A DNA stretch of 64,000 bases from DUPQ01 sp022706885 (GTDB lineage: Bacteria; Bacillota; Clostridia; DUPQ01): positions 1-64,000 of the forward strand of contig JAKJBR010000005.1 of NCBI GenBank assembly GCA_022706885.1, read 5' to 3'. Of this stretch, positions 60,349-64,000 are shown one piece after another. The notes below the pieces were generated by a model. That model saw only the letters and a program-made list of their open reading frames with translations, made no database searches and had not been told where the DNA came from. The position numbers were made by a program, and so were the translations under genes. Position 1 is the first letter of the stretch; each line of letters opens with the position of its first letter.

Positions 60349-61347
60349 CTATTTATCTTTCTTAGCAGCTTGGGGTTTAGTCGTTTTTCCCGCTTCGGAT
60401 ATGGATTCCCTCATCTTGGTATCCGCCATTACATTTCTCATATTGTAATAGTCTAAAACTCCCAAGTTGCCTTCTTCAAAAGCTTTTGCCATGGCTTTAG
60501 GGATAAGAGCTTCGGCTTCCACAACTTTTGCCCTCATCTCCTCAATGTTGGCCTTCATCTCCTGCTCTCTTGCTACAGCCATTACCCTTCTTTCCTCGGC
60601 TTTGGCCTGTGCAATCTTCTTGTCCGCTTCCGCCTGATCGGTCTGCAGTTGAGCACCGATATTTCTTCCGATATCCACATCGGCTATATCAATAGACAGA
60701 ATCTCAAATGCAGTACCCGCATCCAGCCCTTTTTTCAGAACAGTCTGGGAAATAAGATCGGGATTTTCCAATACATCCTTGTAGGATTCGGATGAGCCTA
60801 CGGAAGTTACTATTCCTTCACCTACTCTTGCTATGATAGTCTGCTCTCCCGCTCCTCCTATCAATCTGGACATATTTGCACGGACGGTGATTTTTGTTTT
60901 GGCTTTTACTTCAATACCGTCTTTTGCTACAGCGGATATTATAGGGGTTTCAATAACTCTGGGGTTAACACTCATTTTTACCGCTTCCAAAACATCTCTG
61001 CCCGCCAGATCAATAGCTGCCGCCGTTTCAAAAGACAACTGTATACGCGCTTTCTGTGCAGCAATCAAAGCATCGGCAACCTTGTTTACATTTCCGCCGG
61101 CAAGGTAATGAGTCTCCAGTTGATTTATCGTTACATTCAGCCCCGCTTTGGTGGATTTGATAAGGGGATTTACAATCTTAGCCGGCTGAACCCTTCGAAA
61201 TTTCATTCCGATAAGGCTCATCAGACTTACTTTAACTCCTGCAGCTATCGCCGATATCCATAGTCCGATAGGTACCAGGCTTAACAACACTGAAAAGAAC
61301 GCTATTATTACTGCTACGATTATTAATACTATAATTAACGGTTCCAT
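60349..61347 (-). CDS. floA: Flotillin-like protein FloA
   Basis: The 332-residue membrane-raft scaffold protein has an N-terminal hydrophobic hairpin (IIVLIIVAVIIAFFSVLLSL, IGLWISAIAAGVKV). A PHB-like domain (ITVRANMSRLIGGAGEQTII, ESYKDVLENPDLISQTVLKK) and a coiled coil rich in Ala, Glu and Lys (ADKKIAQAKAEERRVMAVAR) follow. The length is standard for the YqfA/FloA family. Its ATG overlaps the nfeD stop by one base, and nfeD-floA is the usual pairing. Confidence 0.96.
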   Translation of the reverse strand: MEPLIIVLIIVAVIIAFFSVLLSLVPIGLWISAIAAGVKVSLMSLIGMKFRRVQPAKIVNPLIKSTKAGLNVTINQLETHYLAGGNVNKVADALIAAQKARIQLSFETAAAIDLAGRDVLEAVKMSVNPRVIETPIISAVAKDGIEVKAKTKITVRANMSRLIGGAGEQTIIARVGEGIVTSVGSSESYKDVLENPDLISQTVLKKGLDAGTAFEILSIDIADVDIGRNIGAQLQTDQAEADKKIAQAKAEERRVMAVAREQEMKANIEEMRAKVVEAEALIPKAMAKAFEEGNLGVLDYYNMRNVMADTKMRESISEAGKTTKPQAAKKDK

Positions 61348-61859
61348 TAAACACTCTCCTTTATTTCTTTTACTACTATTCTGTTACCCTCAACCTGCTC
61401 TATTATTACTCCTTTTCCTTCTTCTACAAACTCACCTTTAGTGACAACATCCAAGATTTCTCCTTCAAACACCGCTTTCCCTGCAGGTCTTAATATTGTG
61501 ACCGCTTTTCCTTTAAGACCTACCTTGGCGCTCATGTCCTGTACCCCCAGGTAGCCTTGCTCTTCGGAAAAAGTGTCGGTATTGATAAGTTTTTTGGAAA
61601 GCCTGCTTTTTGTTGCAATTCTTACAACTATAACCAAAAGTATCACCGCTATTGCCAGAAGGATAAGAAACATTATAACACCTTCCAGAAAAGTCTTTGC
61701 TGTAAGAAAAATTGACAGAAAAAGCAACACTATTCCTATAATACCGACTACACCGAAACTCGGTATAAAAGCCTCTATGATGAGAAGTATCATGCCCACA
61801 ACAAGCAAGATGGCTTGCAGAATATCGATGTTTTCTACAAAACTGAAAATACCCGACAT
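61347..61859 (-). CDS. nfeD: NfeD-family membrane protein
   Basis: The 170-residue protein has four predicted helices (ILQAILLVVGMILLIIEAFI, FGVVGIIGIVLLFLSIFL, VIMFLILLAIAVILLVIVV) and a C-terminal OB-fold (GLKGKAVTILRPAGKAVFEG, GVIIEQVEGNRIVVKEI). This is the short NfeD1b type without a serine protease domain, normally paired with flotillins. It is followed directly by floA. Confidence 0.92.
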   Translation of the reverse strand: MSGIFSFVENIDILQAILLVVGMILLIIEAFIPSFGVVGIIGIVLLFLSIFLTAKTFLEGVIMFLILLAIAVILLVIVVRIATKSRLSKKLINTDTFSEEQGYLGVQDMSAKVGLKGKAVTILRPAGKAVFEGEILDVVTKGEFVEEGKGVIIEQVEGNRIVVKEIKESV

Positions 61860-61913
61860 TTTTATCTCTCCTTCCGTATTTAATTATACCATACCGTTTT
61901 CTATATACGGGTA

Positions 61914-63671
61914 TTATCTTTGCAACTTCCTCAAATCCGAACCGTCCGGGTTCATGGAATTAATGTATACATCGGTTGATTGTGTTTCCGGAATCCATTT
62001 GAAATCCAATACCATAACCCTTCCGCCGACTACATTTAAGTACATTCCGTAAGAAGCACCGGAATAGATAATCTTCTCATCCGAACCGTCAAAGTTCATA
62101 CTGACCAAATCATACGACCAGGACCATGTAGAACGTTTGAAATCCGGATCATATACTATATAGTAAATTCTTCCGTTATATGCATTCATGCCGAACATTT
62201 TTTTACTTTCTTCGGTCTTTATACACTTATTATTGCTGCCGTCAAGGTCCATAGTGCATATGTAGTTGTAATATTGGTTCATATAGACAATTTTACCGTT
62301 ACTTATAAGGAAAATATCGGCATCCGCCTGTAAAATAACTTCCTTATTTGTCCCGTCGGGATCACACTTAAACATGTTGCCCTGATTATCTAAGAAATAG
62401 AGATAATTCTTGTGTCCGGTGGCACCTTCAGCCCATCTGTAAATCTGTTCCTCGGCGGAACCGTCAGGTTTGGACCTGTATAAGTCGAATGAATGCGAGT
62501 ATTCAACATTTCTTTTAAAATAGTACAGATAATCACCGAACTTAAAAAGCCCTTTACAGTATTCACCTACTATTGTTTCCAGACCGCTTCCGTCAAGATT
62601 CATACGGAACATATTGTATGTGTCGTCCACGGTATCTCCCTGATTTCCGCAAAAATACAGTTTGTTATCAATGACCAACAAAGACCATCCGAATCCGTCA
62701 AATATTGACATAAAGTTTTTGCCGTCTCTGTCTACACGATAAATATGCGCCTTATTATTCTCGTCATAGCAGCTATAGAAGATGTAGTCTTCCGTTCGGA
62801 AATAATATGGGCTGTTGGCAATGTTACCCAGTTCATCGGCAGATTCTCCCTCCGATACGACTGCGGAAAAGGTATCGGTGCCGGGACCCGGATCGGGATT
62901 GAAAATGGAAGTTGGGGAAGACTTAGGCTTTACAACATCGTTATTGCCGTTCGACTTTATATTCCTCAACCAATTCCATATAAACCAACCTGCTCCGACT
63001 AAAATTCCGATTACAAGAATCACTACAATTATCGTAACCGCAACGGATGACTTTTTCTTGAGTTTTACGGGAGGCATTCCCTGATTAAAATTTTGTTGCG
63101 GATACATCGGTGGCGGAGCACCCTGCACAAAAGGTCTTTGCTGTGCCGTCGTCTGAACAAAAGGTTTCGGTTGAGGTATCACAACCGGTGCCTTGGAATC
63201 CGCACCGCAGTTTGAACAGAATCTTGTACCTGCAGGCATTTTGGCTCCGCAATTAGTACAAAAAGTTGCAGCAGGTGTGCTTACGGGTATTATCGGATAC
63301 TTAGCAAGTCGCTCGTCATCCGTTCTTTTGAAATTCGCCCCCAAAGATACGGCTATTCCCGCAAGGGTCGTTAAAATGATACCCAACGGTAATAAAGATT
63401 GGTCATCATCTTGGTCTTTTACCACCACTTCGCCGTATGAAGGATCCTTTGAAATATCCACCCCGTTTAACATTGCTCTTTCATATGCATAAACAGTATT
63501 ATCCTTCTGATTGAAGAAGAAAAAGGCTGCATAGAGTATTGCAGCGGAGTCATCATCTTCTTTCTTAAATGTTCCGGATATAGCTATATCTGCCGAATCT
63601 TGAACCCTGTATGGAATATTTATCTCGTTAAGCCGTTCTGTAGCCTGATTTATAAAACTCTCCCTATTCAT
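61914..63671 (-). CDS. Zinc-ribbon membrane protein with DUF5050-like beta-propeller
   Basis: The 585-residue protein has an N-terminal domain with a membrane helix (LLPLGIILTTLAGIAVSLGA), then a four-Cys zinc ribbon (FCTNCGAKMPAGTRFCSNCG) and a Pro/Gln-rich linker. A second helix (VAVTIIVVILVIGILVGAGW) leads to a C-terminal domain of repeated blades such as DGSGLETIVGEY, DPDGTNKEVILQ, DLDGSNNKCIK and NFDGSDEKIIYS. The zinc ribbon would be cytosolic and the propeller outside. GGAGG precedes the ATG. Function unknown; a sensor or adhesion role is possible. Confidence 0.85.
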   Translation of the reverse strand: MNRESFINQATERLNEINIPYRVQDSADIAISGTFKKEDDDSAAILYAAFFFFNQKDNTVYAYERAMLNGVDISKDPSYGEVVVKDQDDDQSLLPLGIILTTLAGIAVSLGANFKRTDDERLAKYPIIPVSTPAATFCTNCGAKMPAGTRFCSNCGADSKAPVVIPQPKPFVQTTAQQRPFVQGAPPPMYPQQNFNQGMPPVKLKKKSSVAVTIIVVILVIGILVGAGWFIWNWLRNIKSNGNNDVVKPKSSPTSIFNPDPGPGTDTFSAVVSEGESADELGNIANSPYYFRTEDYIFYSCYDENNKAHIYRVDRDGKNFMSIFDGFGWSLLVIDNKLYFCGNQGDTVDDTYNMFRMNLDGSGLETIVGEYCKGLFKFGDYLYYFKRNVEYSHSFDLYRSKPDGSAEEQIYRWAEGATGHKNYLYFLDNQGNMFKCDPDGTNKEVILQADADIFLISNGKIVYMNQYYNYICTMDLDGSNNKCIKTEESKKMFGMNAYNGRIYYIVYDPDFKRSTWSWSYDLVSMNFDGSDEKIIYSGASYGMYLNVVGGRVMVLDFKWIPETQSTDVYINSMNPDGSDLRKLQR

Positions 63672-63709
63672 TTTTTCCTCCGGTATAAATAACTAATTAA
63701 TTCAACTTC

Positions 63710-63738
63710 ATTTTAACATCATTATGTTACATATACAA
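63710..63738 (-). promoter_or_regulatory. Promoter of the zinc-ribbon/propeller gene
   Basis: On the minus strand TTGTAT (63738-63733), 17 bases and TAAAAT (63715-63710), about 38 bases before the start codon. The stretch 63739-63853 is AT-rich, includes a (TA)n run near 63803, and shows no gene. Confidence 0.6.
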
Positions 63739-63853
63739 TCATTTTAACAGCAACACCACATAAAATCCGATACACCGCTTTCTCTGCAGTAAACTTGCCT
63801 GTAATATATATATATATTTTAAAAATGGAAAGATACTCAAAAAAAAACTGCAA

Positions 63854-64000
63854 CTAGGAAGCAAAATCGTTAAAATAACCCTGAATTAGCACCACCGGTG
63901 TTCCTCTGTCTCCGCTTCCGCTGGTAAGATCACACAATGATCCCAAGAGGTCGGTAATCCTTCTGGGCGTGGTACCCAATGAACTCATGCTTTCGGTATT
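63854..64000 (-). CDS. C-terminal fragment of an unidentified protein, cut by the window end
   Basis: An open frame enters from the right edge and ends with TAG at 63856-63854. The last 48 residues include MSSLGTTPRRITDLLGSL and GSGDRGTPVVLIQGYFNDF before the final Ala-Ser. The composition and codon pattern look like a real gene end, and the frame is open to the edge, but 48 residues are too few for an identification. Confidence 0.6.
   Translation of the reverse strand, partial: NTESMSSLGTTPRRITDLLGSLCDLTSGSGDRGTPVVLIQGYFNDFAS

Noticed and set aside
63803..63822. TA-dinucleotide run near the right end as a functional repeat
   Set aside because: It is short, lies in a very AT-rich spacer and has no associated structure.

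Overview
This AT-rich window reads as the chromosome of a Gram-positive anaerobe of the class Clostridia. The evidence is a large-type SRP RNA upstream of dnaX-ybaB-recR, the upp-comEB-tagO-mnaA order, a separate FchA-type methenyl-tetrahydrofolate cyclohydrolase, lipoprotein signal peptides, strong AGGAGG ribosome sites and TTGACA/TATAAT promoters. A Lachnospiraceae-like origin is plausible but only inferred. No phage, insertion sequence or CRISPR array is visible. Accessory material is limited to toxin-antitoxin modules and decayed gene fragments.

Layout. Positions 0.2-5.4 kb (minus) carry carbohydrate genes: a GH20 hexosaminidase, 6-phosphogluconate dehydrogenase, a UxuB-like mannonate oxidoreductase and a LarA-type nickel racemase homologue. 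At 5.5-8.6 kb are an ABC-F ribosome-protection-type ATPase with an attenuator-like leader, an SGNH hydrolase and a 31-residue membrane peptide gene. At 8.7-11.8 kb are a rhodanese lipoprotein, an HD hydrolase, folD, fchA and a cold-shock gene. At 11.9-21.3 kb are a decayed yhcG, a DUF4143 ATPase, a GH78-like glycosidase, a lipoprotein with an ABC transporter whose permease is internally duplicated, glycerate kinase and tRNA-Val. At 21.4-22.3 kb is a MntA-HepT toxin-antitoxin pair with clear operators. At 22.3-28.6 kb are a methyltransferase, an ArsR-controlled ABC transporter, an unfamiliar HExxH protein, an epimerase and a PIG-L deacetylase.

At 28.9-32.8 kb is a heterodimeric ABC multidrug exporter preceded by a leader peptide and a five-segment attenuator, which is the most striking regulatory element here. 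At 32.9-35.6 kb is recR-ybaB-dnaX with SRP RNA. At 35.7-40.9 kb a five-gene plus-strand operon combines an intracellular GH10 xylanase with an enolase-superfamily dehydratase, an RraA-like aldolase, a UlaG-like lactonase and an SDR dehydrogenase; together these could form a non-phosphorylative sugar oxidation route. At 40.9-42.0 kb are toxin-antitoxin and yhcG debris. At 42.1-49.1 kb are housekeeping genes (tsaC, prfA, mnaA, tagO, comEB) and a fused rpiB-upp gene with an internal ribosome site. At 49.2-49.8 kb is a DinJ antitoxin with a frameshifted YafQ toxin. At 49.9-54.5 kb is a compact Tad/Flp pilus operon. At 54.6-59.6 kb an ABC-2 exporter and a two-component system diverge around an inverted-repeat operator. 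At 59.6-63.7 kb are an acetyltransferase, floA-nfeD with a small acidic gene, and a zinc-ribbon/beta-propeller membrane protein. The window ends inside an unidentified gene.

Two themes stand out. Two drug-resistance-type ABC genes each carry a promoter, a tiny upstream reading frame and a terminator placed just before the main start, as expected for sensing of translation inhibitors. Several linked metabolic genes also suggest aldonate and sugar-acid chemistry. All start corrections rest on ribosome-site inspection, and all functional statements rest on motifs read by eye.
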